From NCBI RefSeq assembly GCF_003597395.2, contig NC_133790.1:22227854-22291853 (forward strand): 64,000 nt of DNA, written 5' to 3'. Origin of the DNA: Chelonoidis abingdonii. Taxonomy: Eukaryota > Chordata > Testudines > Testudinidae. Under the pieces are notes generated by a model that ran no database searches, was not told the DNA's origin, and saw only the letters and a list, made by a program, of their open reading frames with translations. The translations under genes and the position numbers were made by a program. Positions 47,701 to 59,700 of this stretch are shown here, one piece after another (position 1 is the first letter of the stretch; every line of letters starts with the position of its first letter).

Positions 47701-50700
47701 TTTGACTTCTGCTGCACACGGAGTGGATGTTTTCAGAGAACGATCCACAATGACTCTAAGATCTCTTTCTTGAGTGGTAACAGCTAATTTAGACCCCATC
47801 ATTTTATATGTATAGTTGGGATTACGTTATCCAGTGTGTACTACTTTGCATTTATCAACATTGACTTTCATCTGCCATTTTGTTGCCCATTCACCCAGTT
47901 TTGTGAGATCCTTTTGTAGCTCTTTGCAGTCTGCCTGGGACTTAAATGTCTTGAGTAGTTTTGTATCATCTGCAAATTTTGCCACCTCACTGTTTACCCT
48001 TTTTCCAGATCATTTATGAATATGTTGAATAGGACTGGTTCCAGAACAGATCCCGGGGGACACCACTATTTACTCTCTCTATTCTGAAAACTGACCATTT
48101 ATTCCTACTCTTTGTTTCGAATCTTTTAACCAGTTCCCAGTCCATGAGAGGACTTTCCCTCTTATCCCATCACAGCTTATTTTGCTTAAGAGCCTTTGGT
48201 GAGGGACCTTGTCAAAGGCTTTCTGAAAATCTAAGTACACTATATCCACTGGATCCCTTTTGTCCACATGCTTGTTGAGTCCCTCAAAGAATTTTAGTAG
48301 ATTGGTGAGGCATGATTTTCCTTTACAAAAACCATGTTGACTATTTCCCAACAAATTATGTTCATTTATGTGTCTGACAATTTCGTGGTTTACTACAGTT
48401 TCAACCAGTTTGCCCAGTATTGAAATCAGGCTTACCGTCTTGTAACTGCCAGGATCACCTCTGGGGTCCTTTTTAAAAATTGGCATCACATTAGCTATCC
48501 TTTAGTCATTTGGTACAGAAGCTGATGTAAATGATAGGTTACAAGCTACAGTTAATAGTTCTGCAATTTCACATTTGAGTTCCTTCAGAAATCTTGAGTG
48601 AATACCATCTGGTCCTGGTGACTTATTACTGTTTAGTTTATCAATATGTTCCAAAACCTTCTCTAATGATACCTCAATCTGGGACAGTTCCTCAGGAAGT
48701 GGGGGAGGGATAGCTCAGTGGTTTGAGCATTGGCCTGCTAAACCTGGGGCTGTTAGTTCAATCCTTGAGGGGGCCATTTAGGGAACTGGGGTAAAAATCT
48801 GTCTGGGGATTGGTCCTGCTTTGAGCAGGCATTTGGACTAGATGACCTTCTGAGGTCCCTTCCAACCCTAAGATTCTATGATTTGTCACCTAAAAAGAAA
48901 GGCTCAGGTCTGGGAATCTCCCTCACATCCTCAGCCATGAAGACGGATGCAAATAATTCATTTAGTTTCTCTGCAATGGCCTTTTCATCCTTGAGCGCTC
49001 CTTTAGCATCTCGATCGTTCAGTAGCCCCACCGGTTGTTTAGCAGGCTTCCTGCCTTCTGAAGTACTTTAAAAAAAAATTGCTATTATTTTTTGAGTTTT
49101 TGGCTAGCTGTTTTTCACATTCTTTTTTGACCTTCCTAATTATATTTTTACACTTCGTTTGCCAAAGTTTATGCTCCTCTCATTGCTTCTTTTACTTTGT
49201 TGGTTAGCTAAAGTGGCACTTTTTTGGTTCTCTTACTATGTTTTTTAATTTGGGGTATGCATTTAAGTTGAGCCTCTATTATGGTGTCTTTAAAAAGTTT
49301 CCATGCAACTTGCAGGGATTTCACTTTTGGTGTTTTATCTTTTAATTTCTGCTTAACTAATTTCCTCATTTTTGTATAGTCCCCCTTTCTGAAATTAAAT
49401 GTTACAGTGTTGGGCCGCTGTGGTGTTTTCCCCAACACAGGGATGATAAATATAATTATATTATAGTTGCTATTACCAAGTGGCCCAACTATATTCACCT
49501 CTTGGACCAGTTCCTATGCTCCACTTAGGACTACATTAAGAATAGTCTCTCCCCCTGTGGGTTCCCAGACTAGCTGCTCCACAAAGTAGTCATTTAAGGT
49601 GTCAAGAAACTTTATCTCTGCATCCCGTCCTGAGGTGACATGTACCCAATCAATATGGGGATAGCTGAAATCCTCCATTATTATTGATTTTTTTTTTTTT
49701 TTAATAGCCTCTCTAATCTCCCTGAGCATTTCACAGTCACTATCACCATCCTGGTTGGATGGTCGGTAATATAGCCCTACTGCTATATTCTTATTAGAGC
49801 ATAGAATTACTACCCACAGAGATTCTATGGTACAGTTTGGTTCATTTAAGATTTTTACTTCATTTGATTCTACGCTCTCTTTCGCATATAGTGCTACTCC
49901 CCTACCAACACGACCTGTTCTGTCCTTCCGATATATTTTGTACCCTGGTATTACTGTGTCCCACTGATTATCCTCATTCCACCAAGTTTCTGTGATCCCT
50001 CTGATATCAATATCCTCATTTAATATGAGGCACTCTAGTTCACCCATCTTATTATTTAGACTTCTAGAATTTGTGTACAAGCACTTTAATAACTAGTCAC
50101 TTTTTAGCTGTAATTGAATGGAACTCTTTTTCATTTGACTGTTTCTCATCAGATCCTACCCGTATTTTATCATCTTCAATCCTCTCCTCCTTATAGGACA
50201 TAGAGAATCTCCATTAATAGATCCTCCCCCAAGGAATGTCTCTGTCTGAACCACATGCTCCTACACACCTGCCAGCTTTCCCTCAGCCCTTAGTTTAAAA
50301 ACTGCTCTAAGACCTTTTCAATTTTAAGGACCAGCAATCTGGTTCCATTTTGGTGTAGGTGGAGCCCATCCTTTCTGTATACGCCCTCCTTTCCCAAAAG
50401 TTTCCCCAGTTCCTAATAAATCTAAATCCCTCCTCCTTACACCATTGTCTCATCCGCACACTGAGACCCAGTCGTTCTGCCTGTCTAAGGGACCCTGCGT
50501 GTGGAACTGGAAGCATTTCAGAAAATGCTACTATGGAGGTCCTGGACTTCAATCTCCTACCTAGCAGCACCTGTCTGAAGTGTTACAGACCCCGCTGAGC
50601 AAAGGGACAATGAGGTCTGCTGGGAGATGAGGACAGAATGGTACCTCTATATCAAAGAAGCAATGAACATAAAACCTGAAATCCACTTCACTTCAGGGCA

Positions 50701-53700
50701 GGTGTAGTGCCCAAGACAGAGCAATGATGAGAGTCTTGTATACCTTCAGCTGGTGCTGGGCTTGAAGCTGCCCCCGTAACTGTTTCATGCCAGCCATATA
50801 CGTCAGGATCTGGGTCACACCCTCCTTCAACAGGGCAGCACGGTAAACCGCTACAGCTTTTTCAATGCGGGCCTTCTTCCGCTGCCGCTCCAGGGCAAAC
50901 CCCAGCCAGGCATCAAACACCTGCAGTAAAAAAGAAGGAGCAAGAGCATTGCTACAAGAGTTACTGCCTCTCAGAGGAGAGAGACCTAGGCACCAAAAAC
51001 TCCCCCTGCAGACCACAAGTCTGTCCACAGGACAGTAACATCCAGAGATGTATCATGGCTAGTTTCTGTCCTAAAGGGATGGGGGACAGGGTGTGGAAAT
51101 CAGCTGGAGTTAGACAGAGGAGTCCCAGGCCAATGGTTTTTATCAGAGGAGCATCAGGGACCAAAGATACCCAGCACCTCAGAGCAGCACAGGGAGCTCT
51201 GAAGATGAAACAAAGAGGAGAAGGTGCTCCCTGGCCCATCTGCCCGGGGAGCTGACCCTACATGCATACACAGTCCAGACCCCAAAGTGCACCATATGCA
51301 CACCTTACCTTCCCCTGCAGTGAGAGTGACCAATGCCACAGTGCCCGCACTGTCTCCTGCCGTTCCCATTGCTTCTGCGCCAGCTGTTAACAAAACAAAC
51401 CACACAGCACCTGGTTCAGCGTTTAGGCATGTATGTGCTATACCACAGAGATCCCAGCAAAAGATGAAGTGATGTAATTTACAGAGGTGATGGAGATTGC
51501 AGTTGGAGAATGCATCAGCTCCCTGTGCCTTCAACTCCTTCCTAAGGGTCACACACACTGCATATAAGCTCAGGGAAAGGCCCTGACTATGCACCACCTG
51601 AAGGGCATTAACCTTTCAGTTTTGAAAGCAAAAGGATTAACTCTTTAGCCTGCAAGGCTGCCTCTCATCACCCATGGGACATTTCCACTGCCCACAAGAA
51701 AGAGCTGCTGAATATCATTCATTGGGGGTGGCTTTTTCTTTAAACACTGCCAACCTTGCACACTGCAGCCTGACACCGACATCCAGTGCAAGTGGGTGAT
51801 GGGGATTTTAGTGAACTCCATCCCTTGTCTTTAGGCTGAGAGGGTTACCCTAAGGCCACAGGGATGGGTGTACCTCATGCTAATGGAGCCACCAGCCTAG
51901 ATGATATTTGGACACAAGCTTCCTTACACTCCCCCCATATCACTGTATTTCAGTGCCGCAGATGGAGTCTGAAGGAGAAAGTTGGACAGGACCAGCAGGA
52001 GACTCAGTGCCTGTCTATGTGGGATAGTTCCTCACCTGTCTCTTCCAGCAGGAAAAGCAGGTAGAGCAGAGTCTCTGAGTCATCAGCTGGTCTCCCCGTC
52101 TCTGCAGGAGCTGTCATGGAATCAGCACAGTAAGTCATACTGACAGACACACACCACTTATCTGGGCCAGCTGGCAGGAAAGCAGAACAGGGACCCACCT
52201 ATAGTAACCTTTCATTAGCATTAATCACAGCCAGAGAACATCAGTATGACAGCACTCGACAGTCCATCCTTTGGCAAATATGCCTGAGCCCAGCATAGAT
52301 GTCCCTCCCCAACAGCCCACACAAGGCAATCCCAGCCCTTCCCAATCTCCCCTCCCAAATGAGAATGCTCTCCACTCCCTTCTCCCAAGGGCTTTATGCT
52401 GTGACAGGTGATGCACAGAGATGCCAACTCCTCCATGTTGCACAAGGCTCCCACTGCTCTCCAGCTTAGACGGTGGAAATGAAATCTGTCTGTAAAAGTG
52501 CCCCTCTAAGGGGACATCTGCTGTGGAGAGGGCTTTCTCCCTCAGACTGGGGCTTTCACCTCTCACTATCCCTGCTCCTTCTCACCATCTTTCCTATGCA
52601 CTGCAGATGATACTGCTTCCACTTTGCCAGGCACTCTTGCAGCAGTTGCCTCTGGTGGTGCTGAGCTGCAGTGTCTAGCTGGACTCTCAGCACCAAGGAC
52701 CTCGTGGTGAATTCCTTCCAGTGAAGAAATGTGGCCCTTAAATGCACTGTTACAAGAAGAACCCATGAATCAAGGAACTAGCAGGATGCCCATTTCTATC
52801 TCAGTCAGGTGCACCCAAGAAACCAGCTTTTTAATCTCCAGGTTTGTTTGACAATATTTCTCAGTGCCTGTGATAGTATTTCACCCGGAAGGAAGGATGG
52901 TCTTGTTGTTAAGGCATAGGATAGGGAGTAAGGAGACCTGCAATGTCTTTCCAGCTCTGCCAATAACTTTAGTTGTGACCTCAGACAAGTAACTTGACTT
53001 CTGTGCCTCAGTTTCCTCATCTGGAAAATGGGGATAATACCACCTCCAACCTGTAAGTGGGGGGGCTGTAATATTAAGTCAAAAATGTATGAAGTATTTT
53101 GAGAGTCTTGGACAGAAAGCATTATTAATCCTAGTTACTTTTAATTAGGGCTGTCGCGCTTAATTGCACTGTTAAACAATAATAGAATACCATTTATTTA
53201 CATATTTTTGGATGTTTTCTTCATTTTCAAATATATTGATTTAAATTACAACATAGAATATAAAAAGTACAGTGCTCCCTTTATATTACTATTTTTTATT
53301 ACAAATATTTGTGCTATAAAAAACAAAAGAAACTGTTTTTCAATTCACCTCATACAGGTACCGTAATGCAATCTCTTTATCATGGAAGTTGAAACCTGCA
53401 TGAGCAGTTTGCTCTTTAAAGATTTCTGAAAGCATGCTCCACACCTCGCCCTCTCAGATTTTGACAGCACTTCAGATTCTTAACCTGGTCCAGTGCCTGT
53501 TAAGCTATCTTCAAATCTCCCATTGGGAACCTCTTTGTGCTTTGTCAAATCTGCAGTGAAATATTCTTAAAACGAACAACATATGCGGGTCATCACCAAG
53601 GCTGCTATAATTGAAACATGGCAGAATGTAGGGAAACAGACCAGGAGACAAATTTCCTCGCCAAGAGTTCAGTCAAAATTTAATTACACATTTTTTTAAT

Positions 53701-56700
53701 AAGCGTCATCAGCATGGAAGCATGTCTCTGGAATGGTAGCCACGAAGGAGCATATGAATATTAGCATAATTAAGTAGGACTGAGTGGATGTAGGCTCTAA
53801 AGTTTACATTGTTTGTTTTTGAGTGCAGATATGTACAAAAAAAAATTTCTCTACATTTGTAAGTTGTACTTTCATGATAAAGAGATTGCATTATGGTACT
53901 TGTATGAGGTGAATTGAAAAATATTAATTTTTTCATTTTTGACTGCAAATATTTGTAATAAAATAATATAAAGTGAACACTGTACACTTTGTATTCTGTG
54001 TTGTAATATAAATCAATATATTTGAAAATGTAGAAAAACATCCAAAAATAGTTAATAAATTTCAATTGGTAATCTATTGTTTAACAGTGTGATTAATCAC
54101 AATTAATTTTTTTAATCGCGATTCATTTTTTTGAATCGCGGGAGTTAACTGCAATTAATCAACAGCCCTACTTTTAATCAAGATTTGCCTGAACCTCTTG
54201 GTATTTATTTGGCCCTCATCACTGTACTGTTTGAGCTTCTCACAACCATTAATGAATTTTATCTTGACAACACTCCTGCGAAGAGGAAGTGCTATCCCTA
54301 TTTTAGAGATGAGGAACTGAGGCTCAGGGTAGATTTAGTGACTGACCTAACGTCACGCAAGAAGCCTGTGGCAAATTGCTTGAATCCTGGGCCAATGTCC
54401 TATCCAGTAGACCATCCCTCCTAGCCTAGGAACGATCTCTTAATTTGTACACAGCTAGTCAACCCATGAACACCCATTACATTGCAGAAAACCCTGTAGA
54501 ACAATGTCACTACCACACAGTCTTCATGACACAGCCAGTTCATCTCATCTATGCAAAGCAAATACGTGGTTGCCTTACAGAGATGTGTGTTTCTCGGTTC
54601 CACACACGGACAAATGAGTGTCAAAATTCATGCAACAAAGCCACACCCTGCTCTAACACAGTGACCAGGTCCTTAGGAGAGTGCTTTATATTCCTCGTCC
54701 TGAGGCTCACCCATATCCAAACACCTCCTGGCCTGCCTCAGAGCCGCTGCCTCCTGCTGACGGCGGTACACCCACAGACAGGTAGTGTCCCTCCACTGGA
54801 GTAGCACCTAGGGAGTCAGAGCAGAGGGACAGGATACAAACTAATACTGTAGTACTCTTTGGAGGTTAGAATTGAAATCAAGTGCCTCCCATCACCAGTA
54901 ACACAAACACTACCACAAACCCTGTCACCCCATCACACAAGTGAACTGCAGCAGGTGTGGGAAAACCCTCCACTAATGGAAATTCTATGCCCCCAGAGCA
55001 GGGTTCCTAAGAGCAGCCATTCGTCCCATATCCCCTTTGCATTTCTTGAAGGGGTTTTCCACCACACAGCCAAAGCTGCCACGCTATTCCCTTCCAGGAA
55101 ATGGAATAGCGAAAAGCTGTGGACTCCCTCACAGCCAGTGCCAGCAGAGACTCCTGCTGAGATAGGTTGGGACTCGGAGCAGCGACTCAAGAGCAGCAAG
55201 TTCCCCAGCTTCTGCAGCCTTCTTTGTAGTGCCTCCTATGTGAAGCTGTAAGCTTCCCCCGACTAAGAACTACTGTACTATTCCCTGAAGTAACTCCTGT
55301 TGGACTAGTTCTACTTCTTGGCTAAAATGGCCTCCAAGTCCCCTGCACAGATCCCACCTTTGAGAGAGTTGATCTCCTGTAGTGCAGTTCTGCCTGTACA
55401 GCCTTCTTAGCTTCACCCACAAGGGCAACAGTATTTTCTCTCCAGATACTCAGTATCTGTCTAAGGACAAAGTAGGAAACAGAAACCTAAAGATCAACAG
55501 TGATTTTCACCACATACTTTTCCCCTCCTCTTGGAAGCTGGCTTGACCTTTGGCACCTTTCCATTCATGGAGAGGAACCCAAAAAATTGCTGTATCCACA
55601 AACCCACCTTTGTTTCTAGTGTCTTAAACATAGCCAAGCACCTGACATCATGCCCGCAAGTGCAGCCAGGCACTGAAAAAAAACAGCAGCAAAATACAGT
55701 TCCCAGTTGATACCAAAAACTCAAGTGACTGCAGATAATGCAGGGTGACCAAGGCCCTTCCTGGGCCTGCCACCTATGAGAAACAAGACAAACTATATAT
55801 GCTCCAAGAGCACCATCACTTAAGATCATAGCAGAGTCCATCCACTACACGGATAGGATTTAGTTTACTAGCCAATATGTTTATTGGGGTCTGATCCTAT
55901 GTTTGTTCTGAGCTGTAGCTCCAGCAGGCACCACAAGAACAGTTCTGCCACAAGAAGGCGGCTTTGAAACTGGACAAAAGATGCTTTAAGAGACTGGTGC
56001 ATAATGGGCAAAGTCACCCAGGGATTTCTTGATGCACAAAGAGGGATCTGCTGGGATATATGCACAATAGCTCACCAAATGGTGGCATGTGAAGTCTCTC
56101 CTGAGAGCCAACAGCGCTCTGGTCGTCATCGTTGCAAAATTCGTGTAAGGATAGTAGTTAAGGAGTTATGTATCTCTACTGAAAATTATGTTCTTAAGGT
56201 CTTGGAGTTAAGGCAGGTCACCAAGAGGTGACATACGGAGACATTTCTTTCAGGCAGGAGGCAGCAGACACTTATCTCTCTGTCTGGTCATTTGTATACT
56301 GTATGCCTCACACTCTATATGTACTTGCATACTGAACCACAGGCAAAAGAAGAGATTGTGAAATCTACAAGAAAGGAAATCTACAAGATGAAACAAACAG
56401 TGGGGGGAAGAGAGGGCCCTGTTTATGAATAAAGACAATGGATGGGACTGGTATGTGTTTGGGGGTTGGGAGAATATACTGGGGCCTTCCCTAGGAGGCA
56501 AGTTGACAGCATGTGTCATGAAAGGAGGGTCACTGCCAACCTGCCTGTGAAGCACTGCAAGGATGAGCGTTACTCTACAAGACTTGAGAGCATCTAGTTA
56601 ATTAACTTTAAGATCTAGAATGTGTTATGATTTTATTTCACACATAACCAAATGTTTTCAATACTTCTATTATTTCAACCTCTATGCTTTGTTAAATAAA

Positions 56701-59700
56701 CGTATACTGGATTTTACTATAAACATATCTAAATGCTAGTGTGTTTGGAGGAGCGGTGATCTGAGGTGGAACTAATAAACTGAGGTTTACTGTTTTGTTG
56801 GAAGCAGCAAATCTGTGAATACTGTGAGTGTCCAGTGCACCCAGGGCTGGACACACCCGGGAGACTCTTCGAGGGCTCGAGGGTTGGAGTGTGCCCACTG
56901 CTAGCCTGTAGAGAGACAGAGGGGCTGGCGGGGCCTAGAAGGGAGTGCTTATGTTGCCCGTGGAGCTGGGGAGCTGACCCTTGAGAGGCACAGGCAAGGC
57001 TTACGCATGCTAAAAGCAGGTGGTAGTGAGGTGCCTCACAACCCTACGTATCCACAAGAAGGTCACAGCCAGCATCGAGTCCCATGAGAATGTTACCATT
57101 CCTTTTAGGTCGGCTGACATGCAGAAAAACAGTGAAGCAGGGAAAGTTAGTTCTCAGTGTCAAAAGTTCAGGGATTACTGAATGTGCCAGTTAAGGAGGT
57201 CTAGGGCAAGTTGCTTCTTTCTAGAGTTGCATGGAGAGGGGCAGGCTTACCGCAACAGCGCCCTATTACGCTCCTCATCCTTTTTATCGACTTGGCGTAG
57301 AATGCACTGTATGTTTTGCTGGTAACTCTGCAAGGAAAGCAGGGTTGAAGTGAGACTTCCCCTAGCTGTTAGGAACACTATGGGGAGGAGTTCTCTGGGG
57401 AACTCTCAGCAGCAGCTGTCCAGGAGCAGATGCAGAAGCTGCAGCCACCAGAGTTTAGCACTCCTCTTGTTACTCTCAATAGCAATTATACATTAACAAC
57501 ATGAGGTTTGCCATCCTGAGTGACGCAGCTATCTACATCTCACATATATACAGCCACACAAGCCAGGAGAGACCTCAGACCTCTGTACTCCAAAAACACA
57601 GGGCTCCATCAATGGAGCTCAAGGGAGAATCTCCGGTAGTGGCAGCAGCATTTGGCATCACACTCTTTGTGTGGACCCTAAAGTCAAACACATACACAGA
57701 TCTGGCATTCCCTCCTCAGAGTGGTGGGTGCAGACACAGCAAGCTTCAGCAATGAAGCGAACATAATCCTCCTACCTTCCAGGCAGCCAAAACCCTGGCC
57801 AGCAGTGAATGCTGATAATACGTGTCTGCTCGCACCAATGTCTTCCACTTCTTAGACCGATGTCCCACATACTACAAGAAAAAAAGAAAAATCAGACTGT
57901 GTGGGAAGAGAAAGAGAAGAGAAGTTAACCATCTATGATCCCCAACCTCCAAGAAAGCATCACTCCCATGGAGCAGCATAACAGGGTCTTACCTGAACTG
58001 GCACCAGACCTTGCTGCTGCCTCAGTTTCCCCCTTCAGGTACTCAAACTGCCCCCTAGGCTCTTGTGCAAGTTAAACACCCCCCCTTCTTGGGGATTCAT
58101 CTATTAAAACAGTTCCAATGTCACCTTAAACCAGAACCACTATGTCCCCCACTCCACAGTTTCTTCATCCCTTTGCTGGGCCCAACTGCTCCTTCCAAAA
58201 TCCAGGTTCTGCTGCATGGTATAGCCTCAAGTGTCTTCTTCTCAAGGCTGTTGTTCCCCTTACAGCTTCTGCTCCCACCTGTCACTGCAGGTCACTTCAG
58301 GCAGGCCTTTCCCTTCTCCTTTGACCTTGGTCCCCTCTAGATCCGCTAAAAGCACTTCCCTGATGGGTTGTCTCCCAGGTACCCTTGTATTGTGGCTTCA
58401 GACCCCAGTTAACTCTCAGATCTCTCTGAGCAGGAGAGCTCTTCCAGGCCTACTCCAGACTCTGCTCATCTCTGGAGAATCTTCCCCATGGTCTTTTCTA
58501 GCCCTGACCTTCCTTCCTTTGATGGAGAAGGCTCTTCCTCATAGGAAGCCACAGGCTACTGTCACATGATTCCTGGTCTCATCACCAAACCAAGCCTAAA
58601 TCTAATACCGGGGGGTCTGATGACAAGTTGCACGTAGGGCAGAGCCCAAAAAAATTAAAGGTAAAGCCCTCCCCTCATGGCTCATGAGATACACCTCACT
58701 AGCAGTAACAATGGAGCTGGAGAATACTCAGATGCCAGGATTTATTTAATAATATAAGGGTAATTTTAGGGAAAAGGGACCCTGCAATCAGATTGTTCAA
58801 AAGAAGGGAAGTGCAGTAATGACTTTGTTCCCGTCACATGAAGAGGACACAAATCTCCGATTTCCTTATGGCTTACTTTGGTGCCAGTTAACAAGACAAC
58901 AGAAACCCCACTCCAGCCTATGACCCCCCAGCAACACAGGTCTGACACCCCTGCTTCTCCAACCATTAGATCAGCACACCTTTATATTCTGCGAAAAGGC
59001 TATCAACTCTGAGGCTGATATGCCAAACTGCATATGACCCTCCTTGTGAAACGTGGGCCCCAAGGAAGGCTGAACACAAAGAGACTGAAATTTTCAATTT
59101 TTGCTGTCTGTCAGCTGCTCCATAGAAAGTGGCAGGACAAGATCAGAAACTAGAATATTCAGTGCCAAACCCTTCATCAGCAGTGGTTTGGTTTTGGTGG
59201 CTTTCTTGCTTTGCACATATTATAGAAATGAAAAGGCAATAAATTTTGTAGTGCGTGTACCAAGGAATGTCGCTACAAGGCTGGCAATCATATGGCACCA
59301 AAAGCTTTGGTGGCACGACATGATTGCTAGTGATGGACATAAACTAAATACGCTATCAGACCACCTTAAGCACCTTATCGGAAATTGATCCAGGTGGCAC
59401 TCAATTTGCAAGGAGGCCATGAGCCTTTGGGATTTGCCATGGGGATGATGACATGACCCTTCTCCCACTCAATGCATCTGGAGCATGCTAGCTGGGCTGC
59501 TACTTCCAGCCAGCAGCGTACATTGTCCTAGAATGGTTGCAGCAGTGAGAGAGCACTAGGCTCCTGTAAAGGGTACACCAGGGTGTCCTTGGAGTAACAG
59601 TCTTTATTGAAGTCAGGCTGGTTGAAACATCAGCGGACATGCTTTTTGCTAATATCCCATTCACAAGAGAAGGGAAGAACGGTTACAATCAGAAGGTTGC

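Noticed and set aside
49514..50080. 188-codon frame as a host gene
   Set aside because: It is the CR1 endonuclease domain, part of the defective LINE.
53709..54065. 118-codon Tyr/Phe-rich minus frame
   Set aside because: AT-rich arm of the fold-back hAT element; composition artefact.
59101..59388. 95-codon plus frame as a small gene or retrocopy
   Set aside because: No ATG start, no known similarity, no poly(A) tail or flanking duplication seen.
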